DNA of 7,741 nt from the NCBI GenBank assembly GCA_018817995.1, contig JAHISW010000005.1, forward strand, positions 1 through 7,741, written 5' to 3'. The stretch is from Patescibacteria group bacterium. Lineage in GTDB: Bacteria; Patescibacteriota; Minisyncoccia; JAHISW01; Tagabacteraceae. Made by a program: the position numbers and the translations under genes. This document shows positions 1 to 6,409 of this stretch, one piece after another (position 1 is the first letter of the stretch; every line of letters starts with the position of its first letter). Under the pieces are notes generated by a model. It made no database searches and was not told where the DNA came from. It saw only the letters and a list, made by a program, of their open reading frames with translations.

Positions 1-273
1 AAAGAGAAAGAAGTCAGTGCATACAAAAAAAGAATTGAAGAAGTGGGCGATACAGATATAGACGATCGTTTGTTTCAAGAATTATTTAATTTAGGAGCTG
101 AAACTTTTTCACTTGATGATGATTATATCGCTCGCAAACTTGACGTGAGCCGTAGTACTGTTGAGAGATGGAAAAAGGGAGAGACTGCGCCAGTTCCCAC
201 AATAAGAAAAACGATTTTAAAAAGATTGGTTGAGCTAGAAACACAATTCTTATTTGGGGTATTGACAAATTAG
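1..273 (+). CDS. Helix-turn-helix DNA-binding protein, 3' end (5' partial)
   Basis: The frame is open from base 1 to a TAG stop at 271-273. A GTG at 43 could start a 76-residue protein, but the frame continues upstream to the window edge with no stop and there is no clear ribosome site before the GTG, so I treat it as the end of a longer gene. Bases about 121-222 encode a classic helix-turn-helix: acidic turn, YIARKLDVSRSTVERWKKG, then a basic helix TIRKTILKRL. The 'S-STVERWKKG' recognition helix resembles XRE/Cro-type or plasmid-type HTH domains that contact DNA. The tail ends LTN. The promoter of the downstream RNA overlaps its last codons. The partner DNA and regulon are unknown. It might be a domain at the end of a larger protein rather than a small repressor. 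Confidence 0.6.
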   Translation, partial: KEKEVSAYKKRIEEVGDTDIDDRLFQELFNLGAETFSLDDDYIARKLDVSRSTVERWKKGETAPVPTIRKTILKRLVELETQFLFGVLTN

Positions 274-289
274 TTTATTCGTGTATAAT
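262..289 (+). promoter_or_regulatory. Sigma-70-type promoter for structured RNA1
   Basis: TTGACA (262-267), a 16-nt spacer and TATAAT (284-289) match both consensus hexamers perfectly. The expected start is near A296/G297, inside CAGGAT (295-300). The -35 box overlaps the last codons of the HTH gene. The same arrangement, including TTATTC in the spacer and CAGGAT six bases after the -10 box, is seen in front of RNA2 at 6376-6403. Confidence 0.85.
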
Positions 290-295
290 ACGAAC

Positions 296-520
296 AGGAT
301 ACAGAGGTACATGGTTTGTGCACGAACTATGTACCCAACCCGCAAGGAGTGTCCAGGGGTTATTGGCCCAAGGATACGACCGATGACTTGCGGAGGAAAT
401 AGGAGATAATCGGTCTTACTTCCTAAGAGACCAAGGACATCCTTTAGGGAGAACAAAAGATTTATGTCCAAGATCTCGCCCGGCCTTCTCAAACCGAGAA
501 GTGCCGGGCCTTTTTATTTT
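296..520 (+). ncRNA. Structured non-coding RNA with pseudoknot (RNA1)
   Basis: About 220 nt between a consensus promoter and an intrinsic terminator, with no credible reading frame. Helices read directly from the sequence: a 5' hairpin, 306-318 with 323-335 (13 bp, two G-U pairs, UGCA tetraloop); P2, 340-346 CCGCAAG with 387-393 CTTGCGG; inside it 349-354 GTGTCC with 372-377 GGATAC; and GACCGAT 378-384 with ATCGGTC 409-415, a perfect 7-bp helix that crosses P2 and so forms a pseudoknot. AGGAA 394-398 can also pair with TTCCT 420-424, and GGACAT 435-440 pairs with ATGTCC 464-469. Alternative pairings exist: GGTCT 412-416 with AGACC 428-432, and GGATAC 297-302 in place of 372-377. It lacks the tRNA-like ends of tmRNA and the conserved cores of RNase P and SRP RNA that I know. 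It does not look like a cis-riboswitch, because it has its own terminator and the next gene is on the other strand. Function unknown. Confidence 0.75.
478..520 (+). terminator. Intrinsic terminator of RNA1
   Basis: GCCCGGC (478-484) plus CTTCTC (485-490) pair with GAGAAG (496-501) plus GCCGGGC (503-509) around an AAACC loop, with T502 bulged. The 13-bp GC-rich stem is followed by CTTTTTATTTT. On the opposite strand no U-run follows the hairpin, so it should stop RNA1 but is not a standard terminator for the convergent def operon. The U-tract overlaps the def stop codon. Confidence 0.92.
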
Positions 521-1046
521 ACCCCGCCGTGTCGGGGTTTGTGAGGTTTTCGGCTTTGTCTATGAAAAGTATTCCGTTGAGGTGGTCTATCTCGTGTTGT
601 ATGGTTTGGGCCAAAAGTCCGGAGGCGCCTCGGGTGAATTTGTTTCCATCTCTGTCGTACGCCTCAACCTTCACTTTTTCCGCTCTTTTGACCTCGCCAA
701 AGGAATTGGGCGCGCTTAGACAACCTTCTGGAAAATTTTTTTGCGCCTTGGATGCATTTGTTATAACAGGGTTTATGAAAACCATATTTTTGAATTCTGT
801 TTTTAGTTTTTTTGTATAAGGGCCCAGCGCCCATTCTGAAATGACGGTGATTCTCCAGCTTTCTCCGATTTGGGGAGCGGCGACCGCCAAAGCATCGTCT
901 TTTTCATAGATGACTTTTTCCATTTTCTTTATTATGTTTTGGAATTTTTTTGATGTTATTTTATCAACAGGAACATCCTGCGCTTTTTGTCTAAGCACCT
1001 TTTCTCCCTTTTCAAAAATTTTTATCGTTGTTTTCTTGTCTTCCAT
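519..1046 (-). CDS. def: Peptide deformylase
   Basis: A cytoplasmic metalloenzyme of 175 residues (typical for the family) that removes the N-formyl group from the initiator methionine of new proteins. The metal-site motifs are present: EGCLS at residues 107-111 (Cys109 as metal ligand) and QHEIDHLNG at 150-158 (His151 and His155 as ligands, Glu152 as catalytic base). Motif 1, usually GxGLAAxQ, reads ALAVAAPQ (52-59): the catalytic Gln59 is kept but both glycines are alanine. This is the last gene of a leftward operon. It starts 7 nt after the priA stop without a strong Shine-Dalgarno, so translational coupling to priA is likely. The gene ends inside the U-tract of the convergent RNA1 terminator, and CCCCG/CGGGG at 522-537 makes a small hairpin over its last codons. 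No formyltransferase gene (fmt) adjoins it in this window. Identity is firm; full activity is inferred. Confidence 0.95.
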   Translation of the reverse strand: MEDKKTTIKIFEKGEKVLRQKAQDVPVDKITSKKFQNIIKKMEKVIYEKDDALAVAAPQIGESWRITVISEWALGPYTKKLKTEFKNMVFINPVITNASKAQKNFPEGCLSAPNSFGEVKRAEKVKVEAYDRDGNKFTRGASGLLAQTIQHEIDHLNGILFIDKAENLTNPDTAG

Positions 1047-1053
1047 TTTTTTA

Positions 1054-2967
1054 TTATAACAAGCTTTCCGGGCCGATGTCTATTTTGTGTTTGGATGGAA
1101 GGGAGGAGAGAATGGCGCGCAGATTGTCGCGTTTTTGTTTTTGCTCTTCGTTTTGAGGATTCAGCCACATACTTGGTTCCAATTTGAGCAGGAGACACAA
1201 GCGGTAGTTATTTTTTATTTTTGGCGCAAACATTGGAAATTTTATCGGCTTGTAATTTTCCAGTTTTTTAACGAGCGCGTCCATCTCTTTTTGGGCTTGA
1301 GATTTATTTTTGCTCTCTACAATTATTTTTATAAGAGTCTTGAAGGGAGGATAACCGAGAGCTTTGCGGAATAAAAGTTCAGACTGGTAAAATTTTCCGA
1401 TATCGCCCTTCATAACGTTATCAAAAACAGGGTATTCCGGCAGGCGGGTTTGTATAAGAAATGTTTTTCTGGCCTTCATTTTGAGGCGTAGCAAAAGACG
1501 AAAAATTTTTTCATTGATTCTAAAATCTGGCAGATTAAAAAGTCCGTCAATTGATACGACTCCCACTCTTTCAACACCTCTGGTGGGAAAAGAAAAAAGA
1601 AGTTGCGTGGCGACCAAAATACTACCCGTTGTGTTTCTGAAATTTTCCAGTATTTTTTCTCCCTGTTTTCTGTTTTTTGCAATATCGCTGTCCAGTCGGA
1701 ATATTTTAAATTTAGGAAAAAGTTTTTGAATTTCCTCGTTAATTTGTTGTATTCCCCGTCCCAATATCTTAAGATTCCAACTTTTACAATAAGGGCAATG
1801 ATCTATGGGGTTTGCGACAAAAAGACATTTATGGCAAAGAAATTTAGGAGAGGGTTCTTTGTGGAGAACGAGCGGTATCTCGCAATTCGGACATACCAAT
1901 ATTTTACCGCAATTGCCACATACGGTTGATGATCCATGTCCTCTTCTGTTAACGAACAAAATTACTTGTTCGTTATTTTCTTGCGCTGACCCTAGCATTT
2001 TTTGAAGCTCATCACTTATGATATAATTATCTTTTTTCATATCAACCAGCATTTGTTGAGCGCGTGAAATTATTTTTGGAGAGGAGGGGGTTGCCTCACT
2101 TATTTTTTTCAGGAGAATTTGGTTATATGTCTCGGTTCTTATTATTTCATCGGCTAAAATTAGGGTATTTTTTAGTTCAAATGATAAATTTCGCGCCATT
2201 ATCCTAATATCTAAATAAGGTTTGTTTTTTGATTTATATAATGACGAACCTTCGTTTTCCACAATAATAGCGCCAATATTTTTTCTTGGAATAGATAAAA
2301 ACAATCCCGTAGCGATAATTAGCACAGGATGCTTTTCTTTTAATGTTTTGAGCCACCTTTCTCTTAGTTCCTTTTTCTTTATTTTGCTGTGTAGCGCAAT
2401 GGTGTATGGTTCCAATCCTTTTTTTAATTCCTCTTCATATTGACCCACTTCTGAAATTGACGAAAGACACAGAAGTATGGATTGACCTTTGGCGAATTCA
2501 GCGCGTATTAAATTTTTATAAAACCTAATCCGTTCTTTTTTGGATGCCTGAAGAGCAAGTATTGAATTTTTCCCGCCCGCGCGGACAAGTTTATTCTTAT
2601 TTTTTTCTTGCGTTGGCTTATTTTCAATGGGATTTTCCAAAATGAATCGGGGGCATGACTCCTTTATTACACGACCGACATCCACAAAGAAACGTTCAGC
2701 CGTTTTTTGGGAGGCTTTGACAAACTCTGGCGTGAACAAATTGTATGCCCTGGAATTTGACACTCGTTTTAGAGGAAAAGGGGAGGATCGCAGTTGAGCT
2801 TTTGCGTCTCTTGCATTTTCAACCGAAAGGACCAACGCCGGCGAGTCCCTTCCTTTTATTGGGACAAAAATCACATCACCTTCTTTTATTTTTTTTAGGG
2901 AAAAATAAGAAAGTTCTTTGGAAAAACCTTTGGTTATGGGGGCTACTTTTAATAGTTTTGCAACCAT
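1054..2967 (-). CDS. priA: Primosomal protein N' (PriA) homologue with degenerate helicase motifs
   Basis: A 637-residue PriA-family protein (E. coli PriA is 732). The N-terminal 3'-DNA-binding domain (about 1-50) is followed by the two helicase lobes. The zinc-binding insertion is complete, with four CxxC pairs at 350/353, 359/362, 378/381 and 391/394, and then the C-terminal domain with GYPPF near 538-542. Family landmarks survive: LHS (192-194), FVNRRGH (338-344), LDSD (425-428) and LPDFR (479-483). The ATPase signatures do not. The Walker A position (about 138-150) reads LQASKKERIRFY instead of GxTGSGKTxVY; motif II DEEH is ENEG (237-240); motif III GSATP is missing around 270-280; the motif V and motif VI (QVAGRAGR) regions near 453-466 and 490-500 are unlike the family. 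I infer a DNA-binding or primosome-loading role without ATP-driven unwinding. It starts 5 nt after the upstream gene, with GAGGAAG near that gene's stop as possible ribosome site. Confidence 0.88.
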   Translation of the reverse strand: MVAKLLKVAPITKGFSKELSYFSLKKIKEGDVIFVPIKGRDSPALVLSVENARDAKAQLRSSPFPLKRVSNSRAYNLFTPEFVKASQKTAERFFVDVGRVIKESCPRFILENPIENKPTQEKNKNKLVRAGGKNSILALQASKKERIRFYKNLIRAEFAKGQSILLCLSSISEVGQYEEELKKGLEPYTIALHSKIKKKELRERWLKTLKEKHPVLIIATGLFLSIPRKNIGAIIVENEGSSLYKSKNKPYLDIRIMARNLSFELKNTLILADEIIRTETYNQILLKKISEATPSSPKIISRAQQMLVDMKKDNYIISDELQKMLGSAQENNEQVILFVNRRGHGSSTVCGNCGKILVCPNCEIPLVLHKEPSPKFLCHKCLFVANPIDHCPYCKSWNLKILGRGIQQINEEIQKLFPKFKIFRLDSDIAKNRKQGEKILENFRNTTGSILVATQLLFSFPTRGVERVGVVSIDGLFNLPDFRINEKIFRLLLRLKMKARKTFLIQTRLPEYPVFDNVMKGDIGKFYQSELLFRKALGYPPFKTLIKIIVESKNKSQAQKEMDALVKKLENYKPIKFPMFAPKIKNNYRLCLLLKLEPSMWLNPQNEEQKQKRDNLRAILSSLPSKHKIDIGPESLL

Positions 2968-2972
2968 TAGGG

Positions 2973-4022
2973 TTAATTTACTTCCTCCAAAGATATTTTA
3001 AACAGAGAGTTTTCATCTATGATATACACATCTTTGTCTTGAGAAACGGCGAACAAGGGACCCTTCCCTTTGTAAATGGGGTAAATCAGACGATCACCTC
3101 TTCCATCTATTTCAAGCGCATAGATACCGTTGCCTACAGAAAGAATAATTATGTCTTTTCTGCCCGGAAGAAAATCTACATTTTCTATGGCAAGGTGGCT
3201 TCTGAAAATTTGAAGAGGAAGAATGCATGGTTTTTCTGGACACATATAATAAGGAGGTTGTGAATTTTCTTCAAGCCAGTCTACAAAAATTTCACTGGTA
3301 TTTGGATCCCACCAAATTTTTTGGTCGCCTTTTTTGCTTATTTTTTCAAAATCGGAAGATTCGTAAGGCGGTTCGGAGACATAAGAAGAGGAGGCCGACA
3401 ATCTTTGGGCGTCAAGAACGGTCTTTATTATTCCTTTATCGCTTTTAAAAAACAAAGTGTTTTTCTCCCAAACAACGTTGGAAATTGAGTCACGGAAAGA
3501 CAAAAGCTGTTTTGTAAATTGAGATGACTCGGTTAGAAAGTTGCTGTTTCCCGGTGAGTAAAAAACCAAATATGAATTATAACCACTTTCTTTTTGGAGG
3601 GCTATCAGTTTTCCGTCTGGAGATATCCAAATGTTTGAAAAATTATCATTCAACAAAAGCTCTCCTTTTGGGTTTTCCGGAACCATAAAAGCTCTTACTT
3701 CCGTTACAATTCCTTCTTTTATATTCAGTGTTTTTGCCCATGGCCAAAAGTCCTCTTTTGCCACAAGGATGGAATATTCGCCAACTTTTAGATTTGACAT
3801 AAAAAGTCCGTCACTCAACATGCTGGTCGTTTTTTCTTTTTCGCCATTTATAAATATATCGGAGTTTGTCAGGGGGGCGGAGATATATAAACCGCCTCCT
3901 CGCGAGAAACGGAAACTACCATCTAGTGTGTATCCTTGGCTATAAAGAATAGAGGCGGATGCTATTATAACAAACACAAGTATGGATAATATCAGGATTA
4001 TTTTTCTTTTTTTGCGTGTCAT
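2973..4022 (-). CDS. Membrane-anchored PEGA / beta-propeller-like protein
   Basis: 349 residues. The N-terminus is basic (MTRKKRK) and is followed by one hydrophobic segment (about 8-27), which reads as an uncleaved signal anchor placing the rest outside the membrane. Residues about 44-113 resemble a PEGA domain: a small beta fold with an NSDIFINGEK strand, T-S turns, a G-[FY]-x-V/LKVGEYS pattern and an aromatic-rich WPWAK. From about 120 to the end there are repeated beta-strand blocks with propeller hallmarks, such as ISPDGKLIAL (133-142) and later blocks centred on FLPGRKDIII and VGNGIYALEIDGRGD, as in TolB/WD40-like proteins. Such folds usually bind proteins or surface polymers; no catalytic residues stand out. 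It is the first gene of the operon with priA and def, and its start overlaps the murA promoter region on the other strand. The specific role is unknown. The domain calls rest on reading patterns by eye. Confidence 0.65.
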   Translation of the reverse strand: MTRKKRKIILILSILVFVIIASASILYSQGYTLDGSFRFSRGGGLYISAPLTNSDIFINGEKEKTTSMLSDGLFMSNLKVGEYSILVAKEDFWPWAKTLNIKEGIVTEVRAFMVPENPKGELLLNDNFSNIWISPDGKLIALQKESGYNSYLVFYSPGNSNFLTESSQFTKQLLSFRDSISNVVWEKNTLFFKSDKGIIKTVLDAQRLSASSSYVSEPPYESSDFEKISKKGDQKIWWDPNTSEIFVDWLEENSQPPYYMCPEKPCILPLQIFRSHLAIENVDFLPGRKDIIILSVGNGIYALEIDGRGDRLIYPIYKGKGPLFAVSQDKDVYIIDENSLFKISLEEVN

Positions 4023-4040
4023 ATTGTATACCTATATATT
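4012..4040 (+). promoter_or_regulatory. Probable murA-mreB promoter in the divergent intergenic region
   Basis: TTGCGT (4012-4017), a 17-nt spacer and TATATT (4035-4040) lie 35 nt before the murA ATG. The -35 box lies inside the first codons of the leftward PEGA gene. The leftward operon must start from the same short interval; a TTGACC on the minus strand (about 4052-4057) with an AT-rich -10 is possible but not convincing. The two promoters would overlap and could interfere with each other. Confidence 0.5.
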
Positions 4041-4063
4041 TGCAAAAAGTGGGTCAAAAGTCT

Positions 4064-4067
4064 AGGA
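4064..4067 (+). promoter_or_regulatory. Shine-Dalgarno site that fixes the murA start
   Basis: AGGA lies 8 nt before the ATG at 4076. An earlier in-frame ATG at 4016 would add 20 residues with no family counterpart and no ribosome site, and it would lie upstream of the likely -10 box. The 4076 start gives MDGFLVKG, which aligns with the beginning of known MurA proteins. Confidence 0.75.
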
Positions 4068-4075
4068 TAAAGATA

Positions 4076-5353
4076 ATGGATGGTTTTTTGGTAAAAGGAT
4101 TCTCGGGCAAGAGAATACTGGAAGGAGTATTGCCCGTAATGGGCGCTAAAAATTTCGCTCTTAAAGCTCAAGCGGCTTCTCTTCTCTTTGGTGGACACGT
4201 TTTACTAGAGAATATGCCTCTTATTGATGATGTTTGCAAGATGAACCAAATGTTGGAAGATTTGGGTGTCAAAATTGAAAGGGTAAAAAAAAGAAATTTT
4301 GAACTAAATATTCCCGCGGTTATAAAAACCGACCTTGATAAAAATACAGCCAAGTCACTTCGTTCTTCCATTGTTTTGGTTGGACCAATTTTGGCAAGAG
4401 AGGGAAAAGTTTCTTTTCCTCATCCCGGAGGGTGTGTTATTGGGCAGAGACCGATTGATGTTTTTTTGGAAGCATTCAAAAAAATGGGGGCTAGGGTGAG
4501 ATTGAATAAAGATTTATATACTTTGGAGGCTGATAAATTGAAAGGAGCGGAAATTTTTTTCAGGATGCCGAGCGTAACGGCGACAGAAACGCTGATGATG
4601 TCCGCTGTTTTGGCGAAAGGGAAAACAGTTCTTTATAATTGCGCTTGCGAGCCGGAGATAATGTTTTTGGCTGAATTTTTAAATTCAGCAGGAGCGCGAA
4701 TAAATGGAGCCGGGACGCATACTATTGTCGTGCAGGGGGGAGGTCTTTTGAAGGGCGATTCAATTTGCAGGGTTCCGCCCGACAGAATCGAGGCGGGTAG
4801 TTTTGCTATAATCGCGGCGCTTTGCGCAAAAAAGTTAAAAATAACGAATTGTGTTCCTGCTCATATGCGGGCTGTTTTGCAGGCTTTGCAAAATGTCGGA
4901 GTAAAAATTAATTTTGGCAAAAATTATCTTTTGATTAAAGAATCCCCCGGACTAAAACCCTCGGATATAAAAACAAGAGAATATCCGGGTTTCCCAACTG
5001 ATTTGCAGGCGCTTTTTTCTGTTCTTTTGACACAAGCAAGCGGGAGGAGCTTTGTTTTTGAAACGGTATTTGAAGGGCGCTTGAATTATCTTTTTGACTT
5101 GGAAAGGATGGGCGCCGACGTGGTTGTTTGTGACCCACATCGCGCTATAATAAACGGACCAACTAAATTGAGGGGCAGAAAAATGGAGAGCCCTGACCTC
5201 AGGGCAGGCTTGGCTTTCATAATAGCGGGGATGGTTGCAGAAGGGGAGTCTTTTGTGGATAATGCTAATAATATAGACAGGGGGTATGAAAATATAGAAG
5301 GCAGGTTAAATGCTGTTGGAGCGGAAATAAAACGAATAACAAATAACGAATAA
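4076..5353 (+). CDS. murA: UDP-N-acetylglucosamine 1-carboxyvinyltransferase
   Basis: A cytoplasmic enzyme that transfers enolpyruvate from PEP to UDP-GlcNAc, the first committed step of peptidoglycan synthesis. With the start at 4076 it has 425 residues (E. coli has 419) and covers the full inside-out alpha/beta barrel. Active-site residues are visible: GAKN with Lys25 and Asn26; HPGGCVIGQRP with Cys120, the PEP-reacting cysteine (so the protein should be of the fosfomycin-sensitive type); FPTD with Asp309; DLRAG with Arg376; and the C-terminal IDRGYENIEGRL signature (400-411). It is the first gene of a rightward pair with mreB, 5 nt apart. The last codons, stop and mreB leader consist of a 14-bp sequence repeated in tandem (5333-5360). 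Identification is very secure. Confidence 0.97.
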   Translation: MDGFLVKGFSGKRILEGVLPVMGAKNFALKAQAASLLFGGHVLLENMPLIDDVCKMNQMLEDLGVKIERVKKRNFELNIPAVIKTDLDKNTAKSLRSSIVLVGPILAREGKVSFPHPGGCVIGQRPIDVFLEAFKKMGARVRLNKDLYTLEADKLKGAEIFFRMPSVTATETLMMSAVLAKGKTVLYNCACEPEIMFLAEFLNSAGARINGAGTHTIVVQGGGLLKGDSICRVPPDRIEAGSFAIIAALCAKKLKITNCVPAHMRAVLQALQNVGVKINFGKNYLLIKESPGLKPSDIKTREYPGFPTDLQALFSVLLTQASGRSFVFETVFEGRLNYLFDLERMGADVVVCDPHRAIINGPTKLRGRKMESPDLRAGLAFIIAGMVAEGESFVDNANNIDRGYENIEGRLNAVGAEIKRITNNE

Positions 5354-5360
5354 CAAATAT
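5333..5360 (+). repeat. 14-bp tandem duplication at the murA/mreB junction
   Basis: CGAATAACAAATAA (5333-5346) is followed directly by CGAATAACAAATAT (5347-5360), 13 of 14 bases identical. The first copy and part of the second encode the MurA C-terminus RITNNE and the TAA stop; the end of the second copy supplies the first two bases of the mreB ATG. It appears to be a local slippage duplication. Confidence 0.85.
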
Positions 5361-6369
5361 GTTTTTTGGTAAAAAAATTGGAATTGACTTGGGTACGGCG
5401 AATACGCTTGTCTTTTTGTCGGATAAGGGAATTGTTTTGAATGAGCCGTCGGTTGTGGCGATTTCTGTGCCGGACAATAGAATTTTGGCTGTTGGGAATG
5501 AAGCAAAGGATATGATAGGAAAGACACCTGATACAATTATGACATATCGTCCGATGAAAGATGGAGTAATCGCCGACTATCTGGCAACCGAAGCAATGCT
5601 CCGTTATTTTATAAACAAAGCATTAGGGCGCTGGAATTTTGCTAAACCGGAAGTCATGATTTCTGCTCCGGCGGGAGTAACTTCAACAGAAAAAAGGGCG
5701 GTGGTTGAGGCGGCGATTAAGGCTGGCGCGCGTTTTGCCTATGTCGTGAAGGAACCGATACTGGCTGCCATCGGAGCCGGGGTACCGATTCAAGAAGCCC
5801 GAGGGCATATGATTATTGATATAGGCGGAGGAACAACCGACCTTGCCGTGATTAGTTTGGGTGGAATTGTTTCGTCGGCTTCTGTTAAAATGGCCGGAAA
5901 TAAATTTGACCAGGCAATTGTTAATTATGTTAAAAAAACATTCAATTTGGCGATTGGAGAAAAGACAGCGGAGGATATAAAAATTTCTGTTGGCTCTGCT
6001 GTTTTGGTTGAAGAAGAATTGACTTGCGTTTTGAAAGGCAGAGATTATCTTACGGGTTTACCCAGGAGCGCGGAAATTTCTACAAACGAAGTAGTGAAAG
6101 CGATTGACTCCGAATTAAGAGATGTGATTAAGACGGTGAAGAGTGTTTTACACGAAACTCCTCCGGAATTGGCATCCGATATTATTGATTTAGGTATAAT
6201 TATGACAGGGGGCGGGTCTCTTTTACGCAATATAAGCGAATTGATTTTTCGCGCCACAGGAGTGAACGCTCATGTGGCGGACGAGGCGCTTTTGTGTGTG
6301 GCTAAGGGGACGGGGATTGCCTTGGAGCATTTGGATGTATACAAAAGAAGCATCGTTGCCAAGAGGTAA
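5359..6369 (+). CDS. mreB: Rod shape-determining protein, bacterial actin homologue
   Basis: 336 residues, the normal length for MreB. It polymerises with ATP under the cytoplasmic membrane and guides the cell-wall elongation machinery. Actin-fold nucleotide motifs are in order: phosphate-1 loop GIDLGTANT (8-16), the APAGVTSTEKRAV segment (103-115), phosphate-2 loop DIGGGTTDLAVIS (154-166), the EKTAEDIKI region (201-209) and the adenosine loop MTGGGSLL (282-289). The N-terminal MFFGK can provide the short amphipathic membrane contact. No Shine-Dalgarno precedes the ATG, which lies 5 nt after the murA stop, so translation is probably coupled to murA. No mreC or mreD follows; instead the RNA2 promoter begins 6 nt after the stop, and mreB transcripts may run into RNA2 and end at its terminator. 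Confidence 0.97.
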   Translation: MFFGKKIGIDLGTANTLVFLSDKGIVLNEPSVVAISVPDNRILAVGNEAKDMIGKTPDTIMTYRPMKDGVIADYLATEAMLRYFINKALGRWNFAKPEVMISAPAGVTSTEKRAVVEAAIKAGARFAYVVKEPILAAIGAGVPIQEARGHMIIDIGGGTTDLAVISLGGIVSSASVKMAGNKFDQAIVNYVKKTFNLAIGEKTAEDIKISVGSAVLVEEELTCVLKGRDYLTGLPRSAEISTNEVVKAIDSELRDVIKTVKSVLHETPPELASDIIDLGIIMTGGGSLLRNISELIFRATGVNAHVADEALLCVAKGTGIALEHLDVYKRSIVAKR

Positions 6370-6375
6370 TTGGAC

Positions 6376-6403
6376 TTGACAAAAAAACTTATTCTGTTAC
6401 AAT
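6376..6403 (+). promoter_or_regulatory. Sigma-70-type promoter for structured RNA2
   Basis: TTGACA (6376-6381), a 16-nt spacer and TACAAT (6398-6403). The expected start is near A6410/G6411 within CAGGAT (6409-6414). Spacer length, an internal TTATTC and the CAGGAT position are the same as in the RNA1 promoter at 262-300. Confidence 0.8.
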
Positions 6404-6409
6404 GGTGGC

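Noticed and set aside
250..492. 80-codon open frame on the minus strand
   Set aside because: It lies entirely antisense to RNA1; its codons are explained by RNA1 helices, and the product resembles nothing I recognise.
296..520. RNase P RNA, tmRNA or 6S RNA as identity for RNA1
   Set aside because: RNase P P4 sequences, the tmRNA tRNA-like ends and reading frame, and the long bubbled rod of 6S RNA are all missing; the length and pseudoknot layout do not fit.
522..537. CCCCG/CGGGG hairpin as a terminator of def
   Set aside because: On the minus strand it is followed by TAAAATAAAAA, an A-rich not U-rich tail, and it overlaps the last codons of def.
1087..3448. Several plus-strand frames of 60-172 codons across priA and the PEGA gene
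   Set aside because: They are antisense to well-supported coding sequence, lack ribosome sites and encode low-complexity, Phe/Leu-rich products typical of reverse-strand shadows.
4016..4075. Upstream ATG extending MurA by 20 residues
   Set aside because: The extension has no family counterpart and no ribosome site, and it would begin before the likely transcription start; ATG 4076 has AGGA at good spacing and matches the family N-terminus.
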